The notes below the pieces were generated by a model. The model made no database searches. It saw nothing but the letters and a program-made list of their open reading frames with translations, and had not been told where the DNA came from. Below are positions 33,830-43,641 of a stretch of DNA of 64,000 nucleotides, piece after piece (the stretch's first letter is position 1; the number at the start of each line of letters is the position of its first letter). Both the position numbers and the translations under genes were made by a program. The stretch is from Roseiarcus sp963772555 (lineage in GTDB: Bacteria; Pseudomonadota; Alphaproteobacteria; Rhizobiales; Beijerinckiaceae), in NCBI GenBank assembly GCA_963772555.1, contig CAVYXQ010000023.1:91790-155789 (forward strand). The letters run 5' to 3'.

Positions 33830-35082
33830 GATGCGAGGAGCCTCAGAGGCGCCGATGGCCGCGCGGGCTCTGCCGCGGCGCCGATGGCCGCGAGTGTCCG
33901 CCTCACGCAGACGGTCCGGTCGTACCGGGCCCGGGCGGTTTCGCGCGCCGCCTGCCCTCGCCTCGCCCGGCCCTTTGGATCGGTCAGGTTCCGGACGATC
34001 CCCGCGGCGATCGCCGTGCTGTCCAAAAACGGGACGAGGATGCCGGTTTCGCCGTCGGCGATCGCTTCGCGCACCGGGGCGGTGTCAGAGGCGACAATCG
34101 CGCAGCCCGCCGCCATAGCCTCGATCAGCGACCAGGAGAGGACGAACGGATATGTCAGGTAGACATGCGTCGAGGAGACCTGAAGCAAGCGCACAAAGGA
34201 GTCGTAGGGCAGCGGATCGACGAAATGGACGCGCGACAGATCGAGGCGAGGCGCCACTTCGTCAAGATAATGCGCCTTCCATGTCGTATCGCTGGGCGGG
34301 GGGTGGCTGTAGGAATGACCGTCGCCTCCCACGATCACCGCACGCGCGCGTGGACGCGCCGCAAACACGTCGGGCAGGGCTCGCAGGAACATGTGATAAC
34401 CACGAAGCGGCTCGAGATTGCGCGAGACGTAGGTCACCACTTCGTCGCATCCGGTCAGCTCCTGGCCGCCGGGCAAAGTGAACCTGGCCGCCGGTTCGGG
34501 ACGCAGGCGATCCAAGTCCACACCCTCATGCTCGACGCGGATCTTGTCCTGAAATTCGACAGGAAAAGTCGAACGCTGCCACCGGGTCGGCGAGAGCCCG
34601 ACGTCGGCTTCCGCAAGTGCGAGCAGCGTGCTGGCGTTCTTGCAATGAAGCGCTGCGACTTCGTCGACGCCGAGACGCGGGCTTTCCGGATCGAAATGCA
34701 CGTCCTGGCCGTCGGACCGGTAGAAGAACTCGCAGTAGACCACATGCCGCGCCGTCGGAAACATGGCGCGCAGCGGCAGCGCTTCGCCCCAGCCGCAATG
34801 GGCCAGCACGAAGTCGGGCGCGAAGCCTGAGGCGGCGAGTTCACTCGCCGCGAAGAGAACCTGCTCAGCGCGTCGGCATTCCAGTTCGAATCGGCGCGCA
34901 AAGGGATGCGTGGCGGCGAGGTCCACGCCCGGCATCTCGTAACGATGCAGGCGCACGTTCGGGAGGTCTTGAGCGCCGGACGCGCCGATCGCCATAACCC
35001 GGTTGCTTGGCGACCGTGCAACCTCATCCGCCAGCGACCGGAACTGCGCCGGAAAGTTGTTGTGTACGAAGAGGAAGTTCAT
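33826..35082 (-). CDS. GT4 family glycosyltransferase
   Basis: 418 residues from ATG 35082 (MNFLFVHNNFPAQFRSLA). GT-B fold, family 4: a donor-binding C-terminal half with VTYVSRNLEPLRGYHMFL, RAVIVGGDGHSYS and the E-x7-E region LIEAMAAGCAIVASDTAPVR. No signal peptide or membrane helix, so it acts in the cytoplasm on a nucleotide-sugar donor. Its stop overlaps the exporter ATPase start by 4 bases, which makes translational coupling of a glycosyltransferase to a secretion pump explicit. The acceptor is unknown. Confidence 0.9.
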   Translation of the reverse strand: MNFLFVHNNFPAQFRSLADEVARSPSNRVMAIGASGAQDLPNVRLHRYEMPGVDLAATHPFARRFELECRRAEQVLFAASELAASGFAPDFVLAHCGWGEALPLRAMFPTARHVVYCEFFYRSDGQDVHFDPESPRLGVDEVAALHCKNASTLLALAEADVGLSPTRWQRSTFPVEFQDKIRVEHEGVDLDRLRPEPAARFTLPGGQELTGCDEVVTYVSRNLEPLRGYHMFLRALPDVFAARPRARAVIVGGDGHSYSHPPPSDTTWKAHYLDEVAPRLDLSRVHFVDPLPYDSFVRLLQVSSTHVYLTYPFVLSWSLIEAMAAGCAIVASDTAPVREAIADGETGILVPFLDSTAIAAGIVRNLTDPKGRARRGQAARETARARYDRTVCVRRTLAAIGAAAEPARPSAPLRLLAS

Positions 35083-35213
35083 GCCGCATCCAGATTGAGA
35101 CGCATGAAGGGGCGCCGCCGGGGTAGTGGCGCGCACGCCGTGATGTTGGAGCGGTCTTGCGACCCCTTTCCGCGACCTGCGCCCGAAAGCCCGTCGCGGA
35201 AGGGATCTGAAGA

Positions 35214-36185
35214 TCAAACGGTCTTGTGCACACCGTCGGCGAAGTCGATCGTCACCTTGTTCAGCGTCAGCACCTGATGATCGGTGAAGGTGATCGTGGT
35301 GACGCCGTTGACGTGAACCTCCTTTGCGATCGCGCTGGAGCTCTGCTGCGTCTGGACCGTCGTGGCCGCGCCGCCGTAGATGACGTCGTTGCCGTGCAAG
35401 CCGACCTTAACGAGATCGTGGCCAGACCCGGCTTGCACGAACTCGTTTCCGTAGTTGATATTGATCGTGTCGGCGCCGTGGCCCCCGAAGATCGTATCCC
35501 GGCCGTCGCCGCCGTCGATTGTGTCGTGTCCGCTGCCGGCGATCAGCAGGTTGTCGCCGTGGTAGACCTGCAGGAGGTCGGCGCCGCTTCCGCCGGCGAG
35601 CGTGTCGGAGGGAACTGGTCCGCTTCGCGCGTGGTCCTCGTGGCCGCCGTGGCCAAAGGGTCGATCGTGATTCGAACGCCCTTCGCCGTGGTCATCGGCC
35701 CCGCTTGACAGCCCGCCGACCAACGTCGATCCGCCTGTTCCAGCCTGCAGATAACTTGAGCCGCCGCCGACAAGCGTGTCCTGGCCGGCGCCGCCGATAA
35801 GCGTGTTCTGGCCACTGCCGGCGATCAGAAGGTTCTGGCCGTGGGTGACCTGAAGCCAGTCTTGACCCGCCCCGCCCACCAGGGTGTCTCCACCCGGGCC
35901 CGTGTCGAGAACCCTGTTGTCGCCGTCGCCGACGCCTATGATCTTGTGGCCGGTGTCGGAAAGGGTGATGGTGTTGTTAGATCCGGTGTCGAGGAAAATC
36001 TGCGTGTTCGGCTTGATCGTGTAGCCGCCGCTGGCGCTTTGAACCTCGACCTTCACCTTGTCATCCGGGCGGGACAACAGTCCCGCGTCCTGGATTGCTT
36101 GTATGATCGCATTCTCTGTTCCGCGGGAGTAATTTCGATCCAACAAGGCGTCCAGGCGGCTGTAGTTCAGGTTATACGTGGCCAT
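35214..36185 (-). CDS. RTX (calcium-binding nonapeptide repeat) protein, likely type I secretion cargo
   Basis: 323 residues from ATG 36185; an ATG three codons earlier is too close to the AGGAAAGG site. There is no N-terminal signal peptide. Two blocks of RTX repeats (GGAGQDTLVGG near 131-141; GSGHDTIDGGDGRDTIFGG near 217-235, and GGHGADTI) would bind Ca2+ and fold outside the cell. Between them, residues 163-186 form a His/Asp/Gly-rich linker. The C-terminal 60 residues, ending FADGVHKTV, should hold the secretion signal. It lies upstream of the exporter on the same strand and is the obvious cargo. Confidence 0.85.
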   Translation of the reverse strand: MATYNLNYSRLDALLDRNYSRGTENAIIQAIQDAGLLSRPDDKVKVEVQSASGGYTIKPNTQIFLDTGSNNTITLSDTGHKIIGVGDGDNRVLDTGPGGDTLVGGAGQDWLQVTHGQNLLIAGSGQNTLIGGAGQDTLVGGGSSYLQAGTGGSTLVGGLSSGADDHGEGRSNHDRPFGHGGHEDHARSGPVPSDTLAGGSGADLLQVYHGDNLLIAGSGHDTIDGGDGRDTIFGGHGADTININYGNEFVQAGSGHDLVKVGLHGNDVIYGGAATTVQTQQSSSAIAKEVHVNGVTTITFTDHQVLTLNKVTIDFADGVHKTV

Positions 36186-36200
36186 GCGGTCCATCCTTTC

Positions 36201-37085
36201 CTAGGCGGTCCGAAAAACCGGGTCGCCAGCCGCTGCTTTGAAGACCCGAACGCGGCGTTCGGGACGAATTCCTGCCGGCTGCGCCGCCTGCCAGACGCTC
36301 AGGCGCCGCTCTGGACGAATGTCGAGACGCAACCCCACCAGCGGATCGCGACCCACCGCCCCGAGGAACTCCACCTCCTGGCCTCTTTGATTGGCGATGG
36401 ATGAGCCGAGAAAAAGAACGTCCGCGTTGATCGCGTGCCGGCGAGCCGCGGGTCCCGTGAGACGCAGCCGCAGGCCGACCAGAGGAACATTGCGGCCGCG
36501 GGTGCCGGCGAAAGCGCCGGGCTTCGCCCAGCTGGACCAGGAGCCGGAAGAACTCGCGCTCAGCGCCTGCACCTCGAGGCCGACGTCGTCGAATCCGGCG
36601 TCGCACATTTCCAGACCTTCGATCTTGGCCGGAGCGTCGGGACCGCCTGCCCATTCGCCTGGCCTGACCTCGACGTCGCCGCGACGCGCAACGTGGGCGA
36701 CAAACAGGGTGTCGGAGCCCCTCTGGACCGACGCTGCCTTCGCGCCGGCTTTGCGGCTCGCCCCCAACGACGGCGGCAGCCCGCCGACAGACTCCAGTTT
36801 GAGGGCCGCCTCGAGCGGCCCTCCCGCCGACTTGCGCTTTACGCCGACCCGAAGGCTGGCGTTGTCGGAAGCGCGCACGAAAAGGACCGCGCCCGGCCCC
36901 TCGAGACGGCCGTCTGGAACCCCCGGGGCCCCGATGATCTCGACCAGGTTTTCGAAGCCGCTTGCAGGCGCGACAAAGGCGGTCGGCGGCTCGTGACCGT
37001 CGCGGCCGCTCTCATAGCGCAGAATATAAAGGCCGCGCGCAACGAAAAGCGTAGAGTTGCGATCGAATTCTTCTGCCTGGCGCAT
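36201..37085 (-). CDS. uncharacterised protein with ChW-like repeats
   Basis: 294 residues from ATG 37085; a longer frame to 37160 is unlikely. No confident family. The second half shows two related modules: GSWSSWAKPGAFAGTRGR followed by PLVGLRLRLTG, and a shorter GQEVEFLGAVGRDPLVGLRL. The Trp pair, the AGT-G turn and the hydrophobic strand resemble the clostridial hydrophobic W (ChW) repeat seen in surface proteins; this is weak. There is no signal peptide. It is 15 bases upstream of the RTX gene and probably the first gene of the secretion operon, so it may be a second cargo or an accessory factor. Confidence 0.6.
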   Translation of the reverse strand: MRQAEEFDRNSTLFVARGLYILRYESGRDGHEPPTAFVAPASGFENLVEIIGAPGVPDGRLEGPGAVLFVRASDNASLRVGVKRKSAGGPLEAALKLESVGGLPPSLGASRKAGAKAASVQRGSDTLFVAHVARRGDVEVRPGEWAGGPDAPAKIEGLEMCDAGFDDVGLEVQALSASSSGSWSSWAKPGAFAGTRGRNVPLVGLRLRLTGPAARRHAINADVLFLGSSIANQRGQEVEFLGAVGRDPLVGLRLDIRPERRLSVWQAAQPAGIRPERRVRVFKAAAGDPVFRTA

Positions 37086-37398
37086 TCGTCCCGCCCCTCC
37101 ATCTGCCGGGATGCGATAGACAATTCGGTAGACGAAGTAGCAGTGGGCTGCAAACGTCAACTGATAATAAGACGAACGTATATTTTCCTCTGGCGATCGA
37201 TTCTAGATATATATTTGAGGAAAATTTGCTCGGTTATGGCGGTTAAAAACTTCTAGAGACCGGCTGGTCTCGACAAAAGGCCGTGTATTTTTGGCACAAA
37301 AATAGGAATTTTTTCAGAATGGTCATTACTCCATAAGAGCGATCTGCTCTGGGTATGCGGCCAGATCGGACTTCGTATGACTTGCCGGCCAACGTCGA
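37086..37398. other. AT-rich divergent promoter region
   Basis: 313 bases between the first gene of the minus-strand secretion operon and the plus-strand glycosyltransferase operon. 37150-37330 is clearly richer in A+T than its surroundings. A dyad GAGACC-N4-GGTCTC occupies 37256-37271. No clean -35/-10 pair could be assigned. It should hold the promoters for both operons. Confidence 0.5.
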
Positions 37399-39973
37399 AT
37401 GGACATGCTCAATCTTTGCCCTGCCTTTGATCGCTTTGAGCCACTCTTCTTCGATCCGAAAAGACATCGGCAGTCGTTGACCTCGCTCGCTGGCGCTTCG
37501 CTCATTGCGAAGCGCGCCGACCTCGCCTTCGCCTTCGCCGACCGCCGTTGCCGTCTGTCCGCTCCGACAGGTCGCGACTATCTTCTGCGCGCCCTCGCCG
37601 CTCGCATGGCGAGACGGGACGACGAAGCGCGCGCCGATCTCGACCGAGCCTTCGAAATCGATCCTGCCGACGAGATGGTCTCCGCCTGTGCCCTCTCGTG
37701 GGGCCGCGAAAGACTCAGGGCGGCTGCGGCGGCGACGCTCATCGAGAGCGATCGGGAAAACGAGGTTGGCCTTCGCGCGGCGCTCGCCGCGTTGCAAGCG
37801 GGGGGCGGACGCTTTGCGGCGCGCCTTCGCGAACGACGCGGCCGCTGGTCAGGTTGGGTCGCATGGGACGCGAAATGCCAGCTCGAGATCGATATGCCGG
37901 GCGAGCCGTTTCAGGTCGTTGAGTTCGACAGCGAACATCCCCTCGCAGGGCGAGGCTGGCGCGCGGCGGACGTAGCGATCGAGACAGGCGACGCGGCGAT
38001 CGCCTTGCGACTCGACGGGGAGGTCGTTCGCCGGATCGAAGGGCAGGTTCACCGCCGCCCAGTGATATTGGCCGCGGCGAGCCCGCACGGGGCGGATTTT
38101 GATAGTGCGTCGCTCAACGTCATCGTCTCGGTGTACGAAAATTTCGAAGCGACGGTCGCCTGTTTCGAAGCGCTGTTCGCCGAGGGCTCGGCAGGGTCGA
38201 AGCGCGTTATCGCGGTCGACGACGCCTCGCCTAATGAAGCGATCCGCGGCTGGCTCTCGACTCAAGCCGCCAGCGGACGGCTACAAACCATCCGCAACGA
38301 GGCGAATCTCGGTTTTGCGGCGTCCGTCAACCGCGCCCTGGCTCTCTGCGATCGGGGCGACGCGCTTCTTCTCAACGCCGATGCGTTCCTCACCCCGGGC
38401 GCGATCGGTCGCCTCGCCGCGGTCGCGCGCTCGGCGGAAGACATCGGCACCGTCACGCCGTTCTCCAACAACGGGGAATTCACAAGCGTTCCCGAACCGA
38501 ACGTCGTCAACGCTCTGCCGGACCCGCGGACGCAGCGGGACATAGCCGAAGCCGCTTTCGCGGCGAACGGGACCGAAGCCGTCGACATGCCCAACGGCGT
38601 CGGCTTCTGCCTCTATGTCACGCGCGCTTGCCTCGACCGTGTGGGGGCGCTGCCTGAACTCTACGCGCGCGGCTATTACGAGGATGTCGAATTCTGCCTT
38701 CGGGCGCGGGAGGCGGGCTTGCGCAGCGTCTGCGCGACCGGCGTCTATGTCGCTCACGCCGGCGCCCAGTCTTTTCGCGGCGATAAACGGGCGCTTGTGC
38801 TCCGCAATCTTGCGATCGTGGAGGGCCGTTTTCCCGAGTACACGCCGGAATGCGCCGCCTATCTCGCCGCCGACCCGCTCGGCCCGGCGCGCGCGGCAAT
38901 CGAAGAGCGATTGCCGCTGCCGGAGCACGCTATTCTGATGATCGCGCCCGAAGGAGAGGCGCTCCGACTTCGCGCAAGAGCGCGGACGCGAGATGGCACG
39001 GGCCGACGCGGGCGCGGTTCTCATCTGCGCCACGACCCGCGAGGGCGACCGGGTCCAATTGACCGGACTTGGCCATGCGCCGCCGCGCTCGCTTACCTTT
39101 TCGCTTGCCGAGCTGCGAGGACGGACAGCGCTACAGGATTATCTGCAGCGCCTTCGACCGCAGGGGATCGAACTTTTCGCCCCTTTGCAATTGCCTGAGG
39201 GTTTGCTGGAGTCCATTAGCGATCTTCCCGCTCCTCGCCGCCTGATCCTCGGCGACTTGCGTTGGCTATCCGCGGAATCGCTCGCCTTGGAGAAGAGCTG
39301 TTCCAGCCACGACGATCCAGGCGGCTGCTGCGCATGCAAGGCTCCGCCGCGCGATCCGGGCGGCGGCGCAGTGGAGCGGGCGCAGCGCCTGATCGAGTTC
39401 GTACGCGCGTGCGATCAAATCGCGGCCCTCGACGCGATGGCTTCGGCTTTTGCGATGAGGCATCTTGCCGGTTTGCCGATTGTTTCGTGCGCCGCCCGGC
39501 CGCCGTCCCCTCTAGGCCCCGCGACCGCGCCCGGTCGAACGTCCGTTCTCGGCGTGCTGCTGCCGCATCCAACCGGCGAAGCCGACCGTCTGATCGCTGC
39601 TCTGGCGCGCCGCCTGCGCCGCGAAAGCGCCGGATCGCTCGTCGTATTGGGCCGATGCCTCGACGACCTGGCAACGATGGCGGTCGGCAACGTTTACGTT
39701 GCGGGCGCTATTGACGAGGCGGAATCGGCCTCGGTTCTTTCGCTCTACGGCGTCGGCAAGCTGTTTTCGCCCTACCGTACGCAAGGGTTCGGCCGGCTCG
39801 AGGCGCTCGCACGCCTGACTGGCGCGCCGAAGGCCTATTTCGACTGGTCGTTCGGCGCGCTCGGGCGCGAGACGAACGACCTCGCGCTCGACCCCCGCGT
39901 CTGCAACGAGAGCGCCGCGCGCGCCCTCGCAGGCTGGCTGCTGGACGATGCGCCGATGGAGGCGGTGGAGTGA
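37399..39973 (+). pseudogene. GT2 family glycosyltransferase, frameshifted
   Basis: Joined length about 857 residues. Residues about 1-200 are an all-helical, TPR-like start (YLLRALAARMARRDDEARAD). Residues about 235-510 are a GT2 domain: LNVIVSVYENFEATVACFEA, VIAVDDASPN, NADAFLTPGAI and YYEDVEFCLRAREAG. At about 38965-38995 the reading continues in the next frame (QERGREMARADAGAVLI) to the stop at 39973 with a further domain that may be a degenerate glycosyltransferase (LSLYGVGKLFSPYRTQGF). The original frame runs on only as low-complexity antisense-like sequence to 39198. One extra base explains this. It is coupled by GTGA overlap to the next glycosyltransferase. Confidence 0.75.
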
Positions 39974-42345
39974 ATTTTCCAGTTCCCTATCGCGCCGACA
40001 TCGTGGAGCGCGACCTCATCGCAGAAGTGCGACACGCAGCGCCCGACCGCATTGACGGATTCGTCTACGACGCACGCGATCTCGCCATGCGCTTCGTCGT
40101 CGAACTCTATCTGGACGGACAGCCCTGCGCCGTCGCGCGGGCGAACATCTTTGACGCCAGCCTGTTGCACCGCGGCCTCGCAGACGGCTGCTACCGCTTC
40201 TCTTTCCATGTTGAGCCAGAACGACTGAAGGGCGTGCCGATCGAAGTCCGACTCGCCAATATCGGGCGCTCGCTCGGCGCGCCGGCGCCCCTCCCGTCCG
40301 GGCCACCGTCGGTCTGGCCTTTGGGCGTTGGCGAGATCGAGTGGCGCGGCGGCCTGCGATTCTTCGGATGGCTCGACGATGAGGCGGGCGAGCAAGTGCG
40401 CGCCTTCGTTGGCGGCGAATGCGTCGCCCGCGCGCGCGTCGACCGCTGGACGCATGTTGGCCGGGGACACGAAGGAATCGCCAAGCGCGCCTTCGCAATC
40501 ACACTGCCAGTCGAATTCGCGGACGGACGCATGCGTCAGGCCAACTTCGTTGATGCGCGCGGCCGGGCGCTGGTGGGCAGTCCCTGCCCGTTCTTTGCGT
40601 TTCGTGACGGACTCGCGCAGCTGCTTGAGAACCATGCCGACCTTGAATCGGAATGGATTCGCGGGCGACTGTTTGACGAAGTCTTCCCCCGCAGCGCTCC
40701 GTTCGAGGCCTTCCCGGAATGGCGGCAGACCTTTGCGCCCGAGGATGAAGCGCCTGCGCCGAAAGTGAGTATCGCCGTCGCGATCGTCGGTGAGAGCGGC
40801 GTCGAAACGACTCTCCAGAGCCTGGAAGCACAGGAGGATGCGGACTGCATCGTCGGGGTCCTGGCGCAGGGCGAGGGACAAACGACATTCGTGCCTGCGG
40901 AACTCCGGCGCTTTCTTGACGAGGCTCGCGGACCGCCGCAACTCGTCGCCTTTGCGCTCGCCGGCACGCGCTTCGAGCCGAATGCGCTGGCGCGGCTCGC
41001 GTCCGGCCTGAGCGCGTTTCCCAAAGCGGCTCTCGTGTACAGCGACGTGACGGTGTCGACCGCCGACGAAAACGATTGGCCGCTCGCCTTCCCGGCGTTC
41101 GACTACGAACGCATGCTCGAGCAAGGGTATGGCGCCTACGTCTTCGCGATGCCGGTTGAAGGGGCGCGCAAAGCTCTCGAGGTCGGCGCCGACAGCCTCT
41201 ACCGGCTCTTCAACGCGTCCTGGGACGCGATCGCCCGGGAGCCGGAGCCTGAAGTCGAGGCGACCGCCTTCGACGGCGCGGTTCATTGGCCGGGCTTTCT
41301 CGCGCGCCTGCCGACGCTCGACCGGGTTGACGGGGCGCATCGACTGGCCTTGGCGACCGCCGCCCATCTCCAGGCGCGCGGCGTCGTCGCAGAGGTCGAA
41401 GCCGGTCCGGGCGCGCTCTTGCCGGCAGCCCGCGTAAGACGGGCCGTTCCGCCGGGCAGGGTTTCAATGCTTGTGCCCACTCGCGACCGCCTCGACCTCT
41501 TGCAGCCGTGTCTGGACTCGCTGAGGCGGACGGTCGATCTCGACGCGCATGAGCTGATCGTGATCGACAACGGGTCGGCCGACCCCGCATCCTTCGACTA
41601 CTTCGATGCGCTCGCTGCGAACGGCATTCGCGTCTTGCGCCTCGACGGTCCTTTCAACTTCCCGCGCCTGATCAACGCCGGCGCGTCGCTCGCCTCCGGC
41701 GATTTCCTGCTGCTGCTGAACAACGACGTCGAGGCGCTGAACGAAGGATGGCTGGAGGAGATGACAAGCCGTGCGGCCGAGCCCGGCGTTGGCGCCGTCG
41801 GCGCCGCGCTCCTGTGGCCGAGCGGCGTTTATCAGCACGGCGGAATTGTGCTCGGGGTCGGCTTTGCCCCGGCGCACGCCTTCGACGACCGGGCGGTCGG
41901 CGACCCCGGCTACGGCGACCTTCTCGCTGTCGCGCATGAGTGCGGCGCGGTGACGGGCGCCTGTCTGATGACGCCGCGGCGTCTGTTTCTCGATTCTGGC
42001 GGGCTCGACGCGACACGTTTCCAGATCAATTACAACGACGTCGATTATTGCCTCCGGTTGCGGGCGCTAGGCTATCGGGTCGTCATGACGCCGCACGCCC
42101 CTCTCATGCATCGCGCGTCAGCGAGCCGTGGCGTCCTGCGTGCGAAGGACGATGTCGATCGCTATTCCGGAGAGTTGCGCCGCCTACGCGCGATCTGGGG
42201 CGAGGCGCTCCTGAACGACCCCTGCTACAGCCCCTTGCTCTCGCTCGACGGCGCGCCGTATGGCGCTCTGGCCTGGCCGCCACGCCGGGCCGCCCCCCGT
42301 TCCCCTCGTTGTCCAACGCCGCGCCCGATACCGCCGGGGTTCTGA
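39970..42345 (+). CDS. GT2 family glycosyltransferase
   Basis: 791 residues from GTG 39970, which overlaps the previous stop as GTGA. Residues about 1-250 have no recognised domain. A first region around 265-420 looks like a degenerate GT2 (VSIAVAIVGESGVETTLQSL). The clear GT2 domain is about 495-745: VSMLVPTRDRLDLLQPCLDS, LIVIDNGSADP, LLLNNDVEALNEGWLEEM, and FQINYNDVDYCLRLRALGY. The O-antigen-type GT2 in a two-gene plus-strand operon opposite the secretion operon suggests a common glycan product. The last 25 residues are Pro/Arg-rich and atypical. Confidence 0.87.
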   Translation: MNFPVPYRADIVERDLIAEVRHAAPDRIDGFVYDARDLAMRFVVELYLDGQPCAVARANIFDASLLHRGLADGCYRFSFHVEPERLKGVPIEVRLANIGRSLGAPAPLPSGPPSVWPLGVGEIEWRGGLRFFGWLDDEAGEQVRAFVGGECVARARVDRWTHVGRGHEGIAKRAFAITLPVEFADGRMRQANFVDARGRALVGSPCPFFAFRDGLAQLLENHADLESEWIRGRLFDEVFPRSAPFEAFPEWRQTFAPEDEAPAPKVSIAVAIVGESGVETTLQSLEAQEDADCIVGVLAQGEGQTTFVPAELRRFLDEARGPPQLVAFALAGTRFEPNALARLASGLSAFPKAALVYSDVTVSTADENDWPLAFPAFDYERMLEQGYGAYVFAMPVEGARKALEVGADSLYRLFNASWDAIAREPEPEVEATAFDGAVHWPGFLARLPTLDRVDGAHRLALATAAHLQARGVVAEVEAGPGALLPAARVRRAVPPGRVSMLVPTRDRLDLLQPCLDSLRRTVDLDAHELIVIDNGSADPASFDYFDALAANGIRVLRLDGPFNFPRLINAGASLASGDFLLLLNNDVEALNEGWLEEMTSRAAEPGVGAVGAALLWPSGVYQHGGIVLGVGFAPAHAFDDRAVGDPGYGDLLAVAHECGAVTGACLMTPRRLFLDSGGLDATRFQINYNDVDYCLRLRALGYRVVMTPHAPLMHRASASRGVLRAKDDVDRYSGELRRLRAIWGEALLNDPCYSPLLSLDGAPYGALAWPPRRAAPRSPRCPTPRPIPPGF

Positions 42346-42475
42346 TATATCAGTGGTGGCCTCGGAATCTGGCGTCCGCAGTATGGGCCGCGTCCCACGC
42401 GATCCCCATCAGGCCCTGCCCAACTCTGAATACACGGGGTTGGACGGGGACGTCGTGGCGCACTGTCGCGTAAAC

Positions 42476-43252
42476 CTACTCCCCTTCTCGCGGCGCTGCG
42501 CCAGACCGGAAGCGGCGGGCGTAGGCGGCGTTGTAGAGTTCGCTCTCTTGGAAGTCGTCCGCGCCGAGGGCCGGGCCGACCAGGATCAGCCCGGTTCGTT
42601 CGACCGGAGTCTCGCGCATCGCGGCGACGGCCCCGCCGAGCGTCGTGCGGACGATGCGCTCATCCGGCCAGGAGGCGCGAGCAACGATCGCGACGGGGCA
42701 GCACGGATGGTAAAAGGGCAGCAGCTCGGCGACGACCCGCTCGAGGGCGTGGATCGAGAGGTGGATCGCCAAAGTCGCCCCAGTGGCGGCGAAGGCGGCG
42801 AGCGTCTCGCGTTCCGGCATTGGCGAAGCGCGCCCGGACGTTCGCGTCAGCACCAGCGACTGGGCGAGGCCGGGCAGCGTCAGCTCGCGTCTCAGCGAGG
42901 CGGCGGCCGCGGCGAAGGCCGGTACGCCGGGCGTCACCGTATACGGCACGCCCGTCTGGTCGAGGCGGCGCAATTGCTCGCCCATCGCGCTGAAGATCGA
43001 CAGATCGCCGGAGTGAAGACGCGCGACGTCCTTGCCTTCTGCGGTCGCGGCGACGCAGAGGGCGACGATCGCGTCGAGGTCGAGCGGCGCCGTGTCGATG
43101 ATTGTCGCGCCCGGCGGGCAATGGTCGAGCAAAGCCTTCGGGATGAGCGAGCCCGCGTAGAGACAAACGGGGCTCCGCGCGATGAGTTCGCGGCCACGGA
43201 CCGTGATGAGGTCGGGCGCGCCGGGTCCGGCGCCGATGAAATGCACGGTCAT
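42476..43252 (-). CDS. cobM: precorrin-4 C11-methyltransferase
   Basis: 258 residues, corrin methyltransferase fold. Begins TVHFIGAGPGAPDLITVRG; contains LYAGSLIPKALL, RLHSGDLSIFSAMGEQ, and PGVPAFAAAAASL. It methylates precorrin-4 at C11 to give precorrin-5 in the aerobic cobalamin route. ATG 43252 overlaps the cobE stop by 4 bases. It ends the cobL-cobE-cobM set. Confidence 0.95.
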   Translation of the reverse strand: MTVHFIGAGPGAPDLITVRGRELIARSPVCLYAGSLIPKALLDHCPPGATIIDTAPLDLDAIVALCVAATAEGKDVARLHSGDLSIFSAMGEQLRRLDQTGVPYTVTPGVPAFAAAAASLRRELTLPGLAQSLVLTRTSGRASPMPERETLAAFAATGATLAIHLSIHALERVVAELLPFYHPCCPVAIVARASWPDERIVRTTLGGAVAAMRETPVERTGLILVGPALGADDFQESELYNAAYARRFRSGAAPREGE

Positions 43253-43641
43253 GGCGGCTCGGCGGAGATGGCGATGGCGCAGGTTGCGCCGTCGGCCGCG
43301 ATGCGTGGGCCGAGCAGCCGGCCGCCCCGCCCGACCCCCGCGAGCGCGGCCGCTTCGGCGACATTGGGCGCGCCGAAAAGCCGCTCGGCGGCCGGAGACG
43401 GCGTCAGGATTCGCGCCGCCTCCGCCTGCAGCGCCTCGAGCGGCAGCGCCGTCAGCGGCGCGCCAATGAGCCGCGAGGCTTCGGCGAGCCCCGCCTCCCG
43501 CGCCTTGTCCGCGAGCGTGAACATCTTGCGCTCGCCTTGCGGCGAACCGAACTCGGCGAGCGCGCGGCGGGCCAGCGCCGCGATCGCCTCGCCGGAAACG
43601 CCCGCCCGGCAGCCGATGCCGATGGCGACGAAGCCGCTCAC
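43249..43641 (-). CDS. cobE: cobalamin biosynthesis protein CobE (CbiG C-terminal type)
   Basis: 130 residues from GTG 43641, overlapping the cobL stop as GTGA; a longer frame upstream is inside cobL. Family features: FVAIGIGCRAGVSGEAI, SPQGERKMFTLADKA and LLGPRIAADGATCAIAI. CobE is homologous to the C-terminal part of CbiG and is genetically needed in some aerobic producers, but its reaction is not settled. Confidence 0.9.
   Translation of the reverse strand: MSGFVAIGIGCRAGVSGEAIAALARRALAEFGSPQGERKMFTLADKAREAGLAEASRLIGAPLTALPLEALQAEAARILTPSPAAERLFGAPNVAEAAALAGVGRGGRLLGPRIAADGATCAIAISAEPP

Noticed and set aside
31891..33831. 646-codon plus-strand open frame opposite the exporter ATPase
   Set aside because: Antisense shadow of the ATPase, whose Walker motifs are intact.
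37291..37306. Sigma-54-like TTGGCAC in the divergent spacer
   Set aside because: The GC at -12 is missing at the required distance.
39198..39198. Stop of the first glycosyltransferase frame as a true gene end
   Set aside because: The last 70 codons before it are low-complexity and out of frame with conserved sequence continuing to 39973.
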